A stretch of 64,000 nucleotides of DNA, from positions 83,376,244 to 83,440,243 of the forward strand of contig CM024763.1 of the NCBI GenBank assembly GCA_014218235.1, given 5' to 3'. Of this stretch, positions 46,014-56,791 are shown piece by piece. The first letter of the stretch is position 1, and each line of letters begins with the position of its first letter. Source of the DNA: Colocasia esculenta (lineage: Eukaryota; Streptophyta; Magnoliopsida; Alismatales; Araceae). The notes beneath the pieces are model-generated. The model saw only the letters and a program-made list of their open reading frames with translations. It did not search any database and was not told the DNA's origin. A program made the position numbers and the translations under genes.

Positions 46014-48206
46014 CTATTGGTTGTAGCTGCTGGAAATTTGGGTCGGCTGACCTGGCATAGACGCGGATGTGTTAGGGTACATCCGGTGGAACATCCACCC
46101 ACTCCGTAGGCCGAGGTTATGGTGAAGTGGGGGAGGAGAAGTGTCGATGATGGAGGGATTGGCTAATATGGGTGCATGCACAAGGGAGAATGGGATGTTG
46201 AGGGGTGACGGAGTGACGAGTGGTATGATGGGGGTGTTGTAGAGTGGCGAGGTAATGGTAGCGATGGTAGGTGTGGTGGTGGTAGGTATGACATGGGAAA
46301 TGGCCAAAAGTTGGCCCACTTCATGCTCATTGTCATAAGCCGATGCGGCTGCAGGTGGCGGATGGTGGATGACGGGGTTGACTTGAGCGGGTGGAGGAGG
46401 TGGTGGAGCAGGATGGGGGTTCGGAGCGGGCTGGTGTTGTGGCATAGGATTGCAAATTATGCCGAGGTCATTTGCGGGTTGTTGTGGCTGTTGTGGCTGT
46501 TGGAATTGGAAAGGTTGCTGGAATTGCTATTGTTGTTGGAATTGCTGTTGTTGTTGCTGGAATTGCTGTTGTTGCTGTGGCTACTGTCGCCTTTGCTACT
46601 GCTGTTGCTGCCTCTGCCCTTGTTGGTCCCTCAATGTCTGGATCAATCTCTTCATTTCAGCCCAATCAATTTGATTCTATTCGTGGAGATCATATATAAT
46701 ATCCTTGAATTGAAAGCAATCTGACACATTGTGGCCCGGATGATAGTGGTATACGTAATACTTTGTCTGATCCGCTGCCATATTCTAGTTTGCCTTCTCG
46801 GGAGGTAACCTAAGGGCATTAAGGGACATGAGGGCCACGAAAATGTCAGCTAGACTCTCTGGATGGGGAGGATATTGAGCTCTTTTAGGTCCGTTAGGTT
46901 TCTTGGGAGCATAGCCATTTTGGGGTGGAGGGACCTGATTGTATTGGCGTTGGTCTTGTTGGGGGTTCTGGGCATGAGGAGGTGGCTGCCTATTGTTCCA
47001 GGGCTGCTGAGATTGTTGGGTATAGGGGGACCTGCCTACCAAACCCTGAGGATTGTTGACCGCACCTACCTGCTCATTGGTTTGGACTCCCTCGGTGACA
47101 GGAGCTTCAGGTTTCTTAGGATAGTGGGACTTTGGGGTTTCAAACATAGAGTGGATGGGCAAGTCCTTAAGTTGGGTATGGATGAAACGGGCTCGGCTGT
47201 ACAGCTGGTGCATGGAGGTGATGTCATTCATGGCTAAGATTGCACGGTAGGTAGGTGTGGCATTGGCAATTATCAACTTGACTTTCTCCTCCTCAAGCAT
47301 TGGGCAGCGGACCTTTGAAGCTAGGGCACGCCACCTGTCGGCATAAACTGCAAATTCCTCATCAGGCTTCCTTTTTTCGGCTACTAGATCAACAAAAGAA
47401 TACTCGAGTCCGACCTAATCCTGAAACTACTGCAGAAATCTCTCTTGGACAATTTGAAAATCATCGGCTTCCTCGAGGGGCAAAGAATAGAACCACTCGA
47501 GGGCCGCTCCATCCAAAGACTTACGAAACAAGTACGCCATAAGATGGCAGTCGTACTTGTGCGGGGCTGATTCATATACAAAATCTTTCAAATGAACATA
47601 GGGGTCACCTACCCCAGAATACCGTCGGTAGACAAGGAGTTCCAATTGGGGTGGGACCCGGAGGTGTTGGAAGGAAGGAAGGGGAATATCGATGGCTTTC
47701 CGCAGATCCAATTGTCTGTGGAGGTCATGAAGCTCCCTCTTCATAGACGTCCACTCCGCAAGGAGGTCGGAGGGGGACGTGGCATGGTGAGCAAGAATGA
47801 GGGAGCGGGATTGCTCCAAAGAGTATGACCTCTCACGGGGAAAGGAAGTAGGTTCGGCCTGATAGAATGAGGAGACTGGAGGGGACTTGGGCCAAACCTC
47901 CCGCGCCGAGAGGTAGCTGGGCTCAGAAAAATGAATAGTCCGCAGACGCAAAGGAGTAGGATCCGCAATGGTGGAAGGAACATGTGGCGCAGAGGCAGTA
48001 GGGGCAGAGGAGGCCGCCTGCTGGGCTGAATGATGAGAATGCAGAGATAAGGGACGCTTGCCTTTGGCAGCGGCCAGAAACTCTCGAACTGGGTCCGGGC
48101 TCAAATGTGGGAGGAGCTGACTGAATTGAGTGTGCGGGTCATGGAGGAGAAGGCTAGGCCACATCCTCGAGGAGCCCAATGGGCAAAGAATCACCGGTAA
48201 GGACAC
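46014..48206 (-). pseudogene. E gag
   Basis: Pieces 47427-48206 (start MSLPVILCPLG; LDLRKAIDIPLPS, YSGVGDPYVHLKDF, LDGAALEWFYSLPL), 46785-47300 (LIIANATPTYRAILAMND) and 46014-46445 (Pro/His-rich). Between the last two, 46460-46660 encodes a Gln-rich run (blocks of QQFQQQQ) broken by three TAG codons, each one base from CAG. The capsid motifs fit Tat-type gag. Confidence 0.82.
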
Positions 48207-49519
48207 GGAAGTGATTCATACCAAACAGAGGATTGTAATATAGGACAACAGTTGGAGAGGACTGACTCGAATGACCTAGACACAGACGGATACACAACCC
48301 CTAAATAATTAGGGGGACGACACAACTATCAAACAACCCCTAGACTCTAATACAACAAGAAAGGACTGTAAGATGAGAGGGGGTGTACCAAACATGCACT
48401 CAAGTTGTCATGATTACCATCCAAATTTTAGGGTACACTTGACCTTTAATGGATTGATTAATGAGATTACACTCGGTTAAAAAGGGACCCTAATAGGTAA
48501 GGACTCAAGTACTTCGGTGACAATAAGGGGACACACAACTCACGCACAAGATGGCCTAAACTATGAGTACAATGGGTACAACTGGCCCGGCAAACCGCAA
48601 CGTGTGTATGGCCACGGGGACTTACGGAGGCCCTCGGTAGGTAGCCCTGGTCAGCCCACGAGTTCTCGCAGGTGAGAGGGTCTACTCTACCAAGGAGGAC
48701 AACCTAAACTATACGTGACAGAAGTGTATGCATGAACCTAGGTGCACCAGGGTGCATGCAATGTCTAACCTAACACTAACAAACATTGACTAGCAGGGCT
48801 CGACTGAGGTCCCGACGACCAGATCCGTCGCGACTTTATCGCGGCCAGTAGACCGGATGCGATGGCAACAGAATGCAGAGACCCACAATCACACGTAAAC
48901 AAAGGGCAAGCAGACTAACCTAAAGCTCAATACAAGTATGGAGTAAGGTAAACTATCTAGCAAGACTCCCTAAACAAATAGAAACTGACATGTGGACTGA
49001 AAGCTACAACATACAATGCATACCTGTTAACGCGTCCCCTTCCAACAGCACGACAGTGTCGCGACAGGATACCCCGCCACAGTACTATTCGAAAACCAAC
49101 AGTAAAAACAAAAGGAAAATTCGAACCCTAGAAGGATTCTAACAAACATAAATGCGAATGTACATGGCTAAATAGCATGAATCGAACATGGATGCACCGT
49201 CAGTGAAGGAACGGTGCATGGGGAGAGGGAGAACGTGTACCTATCATCGTGTCCGTCTTTGTGGACACGGTTATGTCACGGCGGCGCGATGCGCCGCGTT
49301 CCCAACCGAACGCAGAAAGATAGAGAAAAAAACACAGAAATACCTAACAAGGTTCTATAAAGCACTTAAACAGGTGAAAATGGCAGTCAAACAAGCAACA
49401 ATCAACGAGGCTAGCACTGAAGGTCCCATCGTGATCGCCAAAAGGTGTAATCACGGGGTTTGCACCCCTCGAAACATGCAACACATTTTAAGATGTACTT
49501 AAAAAGTATGGGAAAATTG
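48207..49519 (-). other. E leader or LTR-proximal sequence
   Basis: About 1.3 kb without a supported gene. TCGCGA-type words near 48828 and 49057 recur in 63205-63300, which supports these being two parts of one element cut by F. It ends AATTG at 49515-49519. Confidence 0.45.
49515..49519. repeat. AATTG target-site duplication, left copy
   Basis: The second AATTG is at 63112-63116, beyond the TRIM, not beyond the right LTR of F (which is followed by ATTTA). Confidence 0.75.
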
Positions 49520-49740
49520 TGTTGGGTTGAGTGTGAATATAATTCATTTCTCCTCACATTTTGATGATGACAAGTTGTGATTTTAATGCATAACAATAGA
49601 ACATGTGAAATACATCACACCTGAAATAACAATATTAAAAAGCATGTTTCCAAGCACATTTATCATTGATATTCATGATAATATATTTAACTAATGATTT
49701 ATGTGTTTATTTCTCAGGGACAAACATTTATTGCAAGGAT

Positions 49741-50194
49741 GGTGTCGACACACCTCACACTGGTGTCGACACAATGTTCCAAGATCTAAGGCAAAAGGTG
49801 AAGAAATGATCAACTAGTGTCGACACTAGTCCAGGGCAGGACGACATTAGAGACAGATCCAAGAGAAATATGTTAATAGGCTTCTATCTCAGGTCGACAC
49901 CAAATACAGGCAGGTCGACACTAGAGAGCCTTCCCAGAAGGCCTGTTTCTCAGATGGCTGCAGGTCGACACCAAATGCAGGCAGGTCGACACTAGATGGC
50001 TCTCCCAGAAGGCCTATTTTTCATATGGCCAAAGCAGGTCGACACTAGAGAGCCTTCCCAGAAGGCCTGTTGTGCTGTTTGGGACATGGTGTCGACACTG
50101 AATCATCTCAGCTCGACACTAGAGACCTCTCTCAGGGAATTGAGTTGCCAGTCTGGGACAGTGTGTCGACACACCTCATGGGCAGGTCGACACA
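49741..50194. repeat. Phased GTCGAC array in F 5' LTR
   Basis: Intact cores start at 49744, 49765, 49819, 49893, 49914, 49964, 49985, 50038, 50091, 50165 and 50186; point-mutated ones lie at 49840 and 50112. Compared with the other LTR, one 21-bp segment with a core is missing after 50038. Confidence 0.93.
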
Positions 50195-50311
50195 CTCCGG
50201 AATCTCTGTGACTTAAACTTTGTCTTGGACACGTGGCACCCTAGGGAATTGTTGGATTAGCCTTGGATCGTGTGCCCACGACCCCCAAGGGTACATTTGG
50301 ACTATTAGGGG

Positions 50312-50319
50312 TATAAATA
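50312..50319 (+). promoter_or_regulatory. F 5' LTR TATA box
   Basis: TATAAATA, about 120 bp after the last GTCGAC core; the copy in the 3' LTR is at 61664-61671. Confidence 0.7.
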
Positions 50320-51290
50320 CCCTCCTATTGGCTATCCAACATGCAAGAACCCTTTCAGAGCCTCCCAAAAGTCTTGTTGGCGGCTAGAAGGTTTCTCCTC
50401 CCTGTTCTTGTCTTCCTGGTGCTTCCTCAAGCCAAATTCTCATCTGTTCAAGCATGAGAAGTGGAGATTGATCGTTGAAGAAGCAATTGGATCACCTCAA
50501 GGAAGCAGATCAAGTAGAAGCCGACTCTTGTGAAGAATTCAAGGAAGATCCTGAAGATCAGATTGCAGAGCATCGCCCAGGAACTTCCAGAGATCAAAGA
50601 CCTTCACAATTCGACCTTCTACAAGGGAGTACATCTGAAGAGAAAAGCTATCAATACAATTCTCATCTTCATTTTTCTCTTCTGAGTGATTCTGAGATTG
50701 TGCATGGGTTGTTGCATGAGTCTCATGAATTAACTCTTGTTGGACTAGATCTTTTGCTAGAGGATCTGAGTCTTGTGTTTTTCTAGCAAGTTGTTTGTGA
50801 GCCGTCGAGCTCAGTGGTTTTGAGTCGTCGCACTCAAGGTGTTGTTGAGCAGTCTTGCTCAGGGTTCTAGAGTAGTCTTACTCTAGAGTTTGTGTGAGTT
50901 GTAAACTCAGGTGGTTGGAGTTGTCTGGCTCCAGTGGGTGTGTTGTACCCAGGTTGTTTAGTGGATCCTCACTGTGTGAGGGGTGGATGTAGGAATCACA
51001 TGGTGTGATTTCCGAACCACCTAAAAATCTTGTGCATTGATCTGATTGTGGTTTGAATTTATCCTTCGTTAGATGCATGCATAGGATCGTTTGAATTCAT
51101 CTAATCAATTTGTTCACACACTCCATTTGCACAACTCACTCAATTTATCTTCAGATCTGTGAAATATGTTTCAATTTGTCTCTGATTCAAGAGTTTTTAA
51201 AATTGGTTAAGCTTCCGCATTAGTAGGCCTAGATCTATTCAACCCCCCCCCCTTATAGATCTTGTCCTCATCATTTCTCGATCCTTCAAT

Positions 51291-51302
51291 TGGTATCAGA
51301 GC
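51291..51302 (+). promoter_or_regulatory. F primer-binding site (iMet type)
   Basis: TGGTATCAGAGC, two nt (AT) after the LTR end at 51288. Confidence 0.93.
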
Positions 51303-51406
51303 GGGTTTACACTTGATCTGAGTAATTTCTGAGTGTTCTGTGTGATTTGTTTGCTTGCTTGTTTGCTTGCTGAGTGTTTCCTTCTTTGCACCATCTGTTT
51401 AATTAA

Positions 51407-52561
51407 ATGGATTCCAGAGGATTCATAGCTGAGGGCCATTCCATTAATAGGCCACCATTCTTTAATGGAACGGACTATTCTTATTGGAAAAATAGAATGC
51501 AAGTTTTTCTTAGAGCCCAAAATTATGAAATCTGGAAAGTAGTGGAGGTAGGCCCCTATGAGAACCAGGGAGAGGAAGAAACCTGGACTAGGGAACAGAT
51601 AAGAAGAGCTACATTGAATTACAGTGCCATGAATATGATTCAATGTGCTGTTCACCCCAAAGAGTACTCAAGAATCTCAATGTGCAAATCTGCCAAAGAG
51701 ATGTGGGATAAACTTGAGTTACTCTATGAGGGAACATCTCAGGTTAAAGAAACCAAGGCTAACATACTTGTCTCTGAATATGAATTGTTCATGATGAAAT
51801 CTAATGAGACAATCTCTGAAATGTTTGCCAGGTTTATGATCATAGTCAATGGACTGAAGGCCTTAGGTAAGGACTATACGGATGCTGACTTGGTAAGAAA
51901 AATTCTACGTTCTCTCTCTTCAATTTGGCACATAAAAGTCACTGTCATTGAAGATTCTAAAGATCTGTCCAAAATTTCTTTGGATGAGTTGATAGGATCT
52001 TTAATGACATATGAAATAAATCTAAAGAGAAATGAAGAACACATAATCAAAACCAAGCCAGTAGCTCTAAAGGCCTCATCTAGTAACAAAGACAAGAGTC
52101 AGGATAAAACCAGTTCTGATGAGTCTGAGTCAAATGAGGATGAGATTGCCCTCATGACCAGGCAATTCAGAAAATTCTTGAAATATAGAAAAGGAAAATT
52201 TTCTGGCAAAAAGAAATATTCATCAGGTAAAAGAAACACTTCCTTTTCTAATGCTAATTCTAACAAGAATAAAAAATCTGACGAAATTGTTATCTGTTAC
52301 AGGTGCAACAAGCCAGGACATATGAAGGGAGAATGTCCTGAAAACAAGAAGGAGAAGCACAAGAAGTTTCACAAGTTCAAGAAGCCAAAGGCCATGGTAG
52401 CCACTTGGTCTGATGAAGACTCAAGTGAAAAGGAAGAAGAAGAAAAATCCTCAAGTTCTGATAGTGAGGAAATCTGCTTCATGGCGAATAGTTCTGATGG
52501 AGAGGTAAGTACATCCTTTGAAGACTATTCAGTTGAGGATTGGCAAGATGCTTATGCATAA
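51407..52561 (+). CDS. F gag (capsid and zinc knuckle)
   Basis: ATG at 51407 (MDSRGFIAEGHSINRPPFF). It shows FNGTDYSYWKNRMQ, LLYEGTSQVKETKAN, LVSEYELFMMKSNE, SLDELIGSLMTYEI and a CCHC knuckle CYRCNKPGHMKGEC, then an acidic Ser/Glu tail. TAA at 52559 interrupts a frame that continues in phase into a coiled coil, so it is probably a nonsense mutation of CAA. The same frame would reach pol. Confidence 0.85.
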   Translation: MDSRGFIAEGHSINRPPFFNGTDYSYWKNRMQVFLRAQNYEIWKVVEVGPYENQGEEETWTREQIRRATLNYSAMNMIQCAVHPKEYSRISMCKSAKEMWDKLELLYEGTSQVKETKANILVSEYELFMMKSNETISEMFARFMIIVNGLKALGKDYTDADLVRKILRSLSSIWHIKVTVIEDSKDLSKISLDELIGSLMTYEINLKRNEEHIIKTKPVALKASSSNKDKSQDKTSSDESESNEDEIALMTRQFRKFLKYRKGKFSGKKKYSSGKRNTSFSNANSNKNKKSDEIVICYRCNKPGHMKGECPENKKEKHKKFHKFKKPKAMVATWSDEDSSEKEEEEKSSSSDSEEICFMANSSDGEVSTSFEDYSVEDWQDAYA

Positions 52562-53635
52562 CTTGTTGAAAAATACACTGAAATGAGGAAAGAAAATAAA
52601 CATCTCAAAAAGAAAATTGAGAGCATTTACCATAACCAATCCTCAAACAAAAGAATTTATGAACTAGAAAATGAAGTAATCGAACTGAATGAAGAAAAAG
52701 AAAATCTTCTGAATTTGATTGATGAGCTTAAGCTAGCCTCTCAAAAGGCCACCCTTGAATTCAAAGAATTGTCTAGAAAGTTGGAAATGGAAAACCATGA
52801 TAAACAACAAAAGGTTGAAGAAATAAAAACCTTACAAAACCAGCTAAAAGAAAAGGATGAAGTTATTGAAACATTCACAAATGGTAAAGATAATCTGGAG
52901 GCCTTGCTGGGAGCAAAAATGAAATCAATCTCTCATGGACTAGGATTTGATAAACAAAAACCTAAGAAAGACAAATCTGGTGAAAAGAAGGATAAAGCAC
53001 CATTAATTAAATTTGTCAAAGGCCCTAGTCTTGAGAACACAGAAATCAAACAAACCTCAAGCAAAACACCAAAAAGTCCAAAAACTCAGAAACAAAGCAA
53101 GTCAACCAGGTCGACACAGTCACCTGACAGGTCGACACCAGTCCACAAGAAGAAGGATTCTGTGGCTGTTGTGTCGACACCAGTCAAGGAGAGGTCGACC
53201 TGCTCAACATCAACAAAATCAAAAATTCAAATAAAAATTTGAAAAATAAGAAAAAGTCAAAGGAAGTCATTCATGAAAAACCTTGGACTTCCAAGACAAG
53301 ATATCAAGCTGATTGGAACCAATGGCATTACAACCCATGTTGGTATCATCCCCAATTCTTCTATCCAAATTTTTGATGTACCAACAAAATCCTTGGATTC
53401 CACCTCCTCATCTAAACTCTCATGTTCAAATGAAAACTTCCCCTCCTACCAAAAACAAAAACACTGGTGTTTTCATTCCTAAAGGAAAGAAGAAAGTGAA
53501 AAAGACAGAGAACACCACTGTAATAAAACAAAAATAAAAACAAATCAAATTTGGGTGAGAAAAGATTTGATAAAAATGTCCAAACATTCTGATGGTCCCA
53601 ACACTGTTTGGGTACCAAAATCTTCTCTCCATTGA
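52562..53635 (+). pseudogene. F gag C-terminal coiled coil and gag-pol junction (broken)
   Basis: From 52583 the gag frame encodes a long Lys/Glu coiled coil, then a Lys/Ser/Thr/Pro tail containing four GTCGAC cores (53110, 53131, 53173, 53194). TGA at 53240 and at least two frame changes follow; a WVPK motif and TGA at 53633 precede pol. Copia-1 also has a stop shortly after WVPK. Confidence 0.7.
53107..53202. repeat. GTCGAC set inside F gag
   Basis: Cores start at 53110, 53131, 53173 and 53194: intervals 21, 42, 21. They fall in one codon phase and encode RST or VST. Confidence 0.9.
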
Positions 53636-56600
53636 TTGATTTTGCAGGAAGGTCGTGCACCCAATTCAAATGTGTGGTTCCTTGACAGTGGGTGTTCACG
53701 ACACATGACTGGAGATAGAGCCAAATTTTCATTCCTGATTGAGAAGGAGGGAGGTTCAGTAACATTTGGAGGTAAAAATAAAGGAAAGATCATTGGATCT
53801 GGAAAGGTTGGTCAAACTTCCTCAAACTCTGTTGATAATGTTTTATTAGTTGATGGTCTAGATTACAATCTGCTAAGTATTAGCCAACTATGTGACAAAG
53901 GTCACAAAGTTGTGTTTGAATCCAATTTCTGTAAGATCATTGATTCATCAACTGATAAAATAAAATTTTTTGGAAAAAGGGAAAACAATGTTTACATGAT
54001 CGACCTTAATAAAAACTTTTCTGAAAATCTTTGCTTTGTTGCTAATAAAGATGAAATTGCATGGACTTGGCACAAAAGACTTGGCCATGCAAGTTTCAGA
54101 ACTTTGAATAAATTGTTAAGGCTGAACTTGGTTAAGGGTCTTCCTGAATCTTTCTCTAACATTGAAAATCAAGTTTGTGGGATCTGTGCCCAAGGAAAAC
54201 AAACCAGGAAATCTTTTAAGAACTTCAATGAGGTACTCACATCTAGGCCACTAGAACTACTTCACATGGACCTTTTTGGCCCAACAAGAGTTCTAAGTCT
54301 AAGTGGCAAGAGATATGGGTTTGTAATCATTGATGATTTTACCAGATTTACTTGGGTTATCTTCTTGTCCCACAAAAGTGATACTTGCCTTGAGTTCAGG
54401 AAATTCTGTACCACTGCCCTAACAAACTTTTCATATAAAATCAAAAATATTTTGACTGATCATGGGGGTGAATTTGAAAACCAATCCTTTTCTGATTTAT
54501 GTGCTGAACTTCAAATTTTCCACAAGTTTTCTTCACCAAGAACTCCAGAACAAAATGGAGTTGTGGAAAGAAAGAATAGAACTCTTGTGGAAATGGCTAG
54601 ATCCATGCTCTTAGAAAGCAATTTGCCCAAATCCTTCTGGGCTGAAGCTGTAAACACAGCAAATCACATTCTGAATAGAGCTTTGATCAGACCAAAAATC
54701 AGAAAAAACCCCTATGAATTATTGAAAAACAAAAAGCCAACTGTTTCTTACTTCAAAATCTTTGGGTGCAAATGTTATGTACACAACAATAATAAAGAAA
54801 ATCTTGACAAGTTTGATGCTAAGAGTCAGGAAGCCATCTTCCTTGGCTATTCAGAAGTGTCAAGAGCTTTCAGAGTGTACATTCTCAAAAACAAAACTGT
54901 TGAAGAATCTCCACATATTATCTTTGATGAAAATTCCTTTTCAACTAATAATTCTAAATCTTGCAGGGAAAGACAAGACAGTGAAGAGGATGATTTCATT
55001 GTGGACTCTTCACCAACTGTTGAGGAGCTTGAAGACATTGGTGAGAACTTGAACATCAATTCACCATCTTCAAGTGGATCAGGTAACATTGTTCCAGATT
55101 TAAGTACCCCTCAACAGGTAATTTCTGAACATCGAATTTTGAGAGATCACCCATTAGATAATGTAGTTGGCAATTTGCATGATAGAGTTAGGACTAGATC
55201 ATCATTCCTGCATGATATTGAAGAAGACCCACTAGCTCTAATTTCCCAAATTGAACCAAAGTCAATTGATGAAGCTTTATCAAGTTCTGATTGGATTAAT
55301 GCCATGCATGATGAACTTCATCAATTTGAAAGAAATCAAGTATGGGAATTAGTACCTAGACCTAGTGACCAAACAGTCATTGGCACTAGATGGGTTTTCA
55401 GAAATAAGTTGAATGAGAATGGTCAAGTCATAAGAAATAAAGCTAGGCTAGTTGCAAAGGGGTACAATCAAGAGTTTGGAATTGACTTTGAAGAATCATA
55501 TGCCCCTGTAGCTAGACTAGAAGCAGTTAGGATTTTCCTTGCTTTTGCATCCTCCATGAAATTCAAAGTTTATCAAATGGATGTTAAAAGTGCATTTTTA
55601 AATGGATATATCAAGGAAAATGTTTTTGTTGAACAACCTCCTGGATTTGAAAATGAAAAACATCCTAACCATGTTTTCAAGCTTCATAAGGCTCTCTATG
55701 GTCTTAAACAAGCTCCAAGAGCTTGGTATGACCGTTTGAGTTCCTTTTTGCTTGAAAAAGGATATTCTAGAGGAAATGTTGATCAAACATTGTTCACAAA
55801 AATAGTCAATAATCAAATAATTGCAGTCCAAATTTATGTTGATGACATAATATTTGGATCAACCAATAAAGGCCTGTGTAATGAATTTTCAAATCAAATG
55901 AAAAATGAATTTGAAATGAGTTTAATGGGAGATCTAAAGTTTTTCTTGGGATTGCAGGTTAACCAAACACATGAGGGAATCTTCATCAGTCAAACCAAGT
56001 ATGTCAAGGAACTTTTGAAAAGGTTTGACTTTCAGAACCTCAAGCATTCAAACACACCAATTGCTATTAATGCTAAGCTAGAAGAAGACTCTCTTGGTAA
56101 GTCAGTAGACCCAAAGACCTACAGAGGTATGATTGGTTCTCTACTTTATCTTACAACTTCTAGACCTGATATTCAGTTTAGTGTGTGTTTGTGTGCTAGA
56201 TTTCAATCAAATCCTAAAGAAAGTCACATGTTAGCTGTTAAAAGAATTTTCAAATATCTTGTTGGAACATGTGATTTAGGAATTTGGTATCCTGCTAATT
56301 GCAAGTTAGATTTGATTGCCTATTGTGATGCTGACTATGCTGGATGTAAATTAGATAGAAAAAGCACAAGTGGCTTGTGTTTATACTTAGGTGGGTGCCT
56401 AATTTCTTGGGCTTCTAAAAAGCAACATTCAGTTGCTCTGTCAACTGCAGAGGCTGAGTATGTTGCAGCAGGTAGATGTGGAACTCAAATTCTTTGGGTG
56501 AAACATCAACTTCTTGATTATAACCAAGACTTAGGTTGTGTTCCCATTCTATGTGATAACACAAGTGCAATAAATCTGTCTAAAAACCCCATTCAGCATT

Positions 56601-56791
56601 CCAGAACCAAGCATATTGAAATTAGGCATCATTTCTTGAGAGATGAGGTAGCAAAGAAATCCTTTGAACTCCACTTCATAGAAACTGAAAAACAAATTGC
56701 TGACATCTTCACAAAACCCCTTCCTGACAGTAGATTCTCATCTTTAAGGAGAGAACTTGGTCTTTGTAAATGTCCATTGGGATTGGGTTGA
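53636..56791 (+). CDS. F pol: protease, integrase, RT, RNase H
   Basis: An open frame of 1051 codons in the same phase as gag, beginning directly after a TGA with no ATG, so it was part of a gag-pol polyprotein. Protease DSG in FLDSGCSRHMTG near residue 21; HHCC (WHKRLGHA to CGICAQGKQ); integrase core DLFGP, LTDHGGEF, ERKNRTL; RT VFRNKLNENG and YVDD (55836-55847); RNase H YCDADYAGC and STAEAEYVAAG; end near RRELGLCKC. All major catalytic motifs I looked for are present, so this is the best-preserved pol here. Confidence 0.93.
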   Translation: MILQEGRAPNSNVWFLDSGCSRHMTGDRAKFSFLIEKEGGSVTFGGKNKGKIIGSGKVGQTSSNSVDNVLLVDGLDYNLLSISQLCDKGHKVVFESNFCKIIDSSTDKIKFFGKRENNVYMIDLNKNFSENLCFVANKDEIAWTWHKRLGHASFRTLNKLLRLNLVKGLPESFSNIENQVCGICAQGKQTRKSFKNFNEVLTSRPLELLHMDLFGPTRVLSLSGKRYGFVIIDDFTRFTWVIFLSHKSDTCLEFRKFCTTALTNFSYKIKNILTDHGGEFENQSFSDLCAELQIFHKFSSPRTPEQNGVVERKNRTLVEMARSMLLESNLPKSFWAEAVNTANHILNRALIRPKIRKNPYELLKNKKPTVSYFKIFGCKCYVHNNNKENLDKFDAKSQEAIFLGYSEVSRAFRVYILKNKTVEESPHIIFDENSFSTNNSKSCRERQDSEEDDFIVDSSPTVEELEDIGENLNINSPSSSGSGNIVPDLSTPQQVISEHRILRDHPLDNVVGNLHDRVRTRSSFLHDIEEDPLALISQIEPKSIDEALSSSDWINAMHDELHQFERNQVWELVPRPSDQTVIGTRWVFRNKLNENGQVIRNKARLVAKGYNQEFGIDFEESYAPVARLEAVRIFLAFASSMKFKVYQMDVKSAFLNGYIKENVFVEQPPGFENEKHPNHVFKLHKALYGLKQAPRAWYDRLSSFLLEKGYSRGNVDQTLFTKIVNNQIIAVQIYVDDIIFGSTNKGLCNEFSNQMKNEFEMSLMGDLKFFLGLQVNQTHEGIFISQTKYVKELLKRFDFQNLKHSNTPIAINAKLEEDSLGKSVDPKTYRGMIGSLLYLTTSRPDIQFSVCLCARFQSNPKESHMLAVKRIFKYLVGTCDLGIWYPANCKLDLIAYCDADYAGCKLDRKSTSGLCLYLGGCLISWASKKQHSVALSTAEAEYVAAGRCGTQILWVKHQLLDYNQDLGCVPILCDNTSAINLSKNPIQHSRTKHIEIRHHFLRDEVAKKSFELHFIETEKQIADIFTKPLPDSRFSSLRRELGLCKCPLGLG

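Larger units (their letters stand above)
40788..49519 (-). mobile_element. Element E: Ty3/gypsy Tat lineage, degenerate host of A and F
   Basis: On the minus strand: leader, gag, a Pro/Gln-rich region, protease, low-complexity spacer, RT, RNase H, a second archaeal-type RNase H and integrase. The second RNase H marks the Tat group. The integrase is cut at 40788 by A. It probably continues upstream beyond F at 63112-64000. No PBS was found. Confidence 0.82.
49520..51288 (+). repeat. F 5' LTR (1769 bp)
   Basis: TGTTGGG to GATCCTTCA. Its U3 carries the GTCGAC array (49741-50194), then TATAAATA, then a roughly 950-bp transcribed part. A 103-codon open frame (50475-50786) recurs in both LTRs and is not supported as a gene. 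Confidence 0.93.

Noticed and set aside
46450..46724. Cys/Leu/Val-rich plus-strand ORFs
   Set aside because: Antisense shadows of the Gln-rich gag run of element E.
49188..49502. 104-codon plus-strand ORF
   Set aside because: No motif or codon signal; it lies in the leader of E next to the F insertion.
49741..50194. CRISPR-like array
   Set aside because: The regular repeats are a 74-bp tandem with two short palindromes per unit in a plant LTR; there are no unique spacers and no cas genes.
50475..50786. 103-codon ORF in the F LTR, repeated at 61824-62138
   Set aside because: Both copies are in LTRs, so conservation comes from LTR duplication. No family motif is visible.
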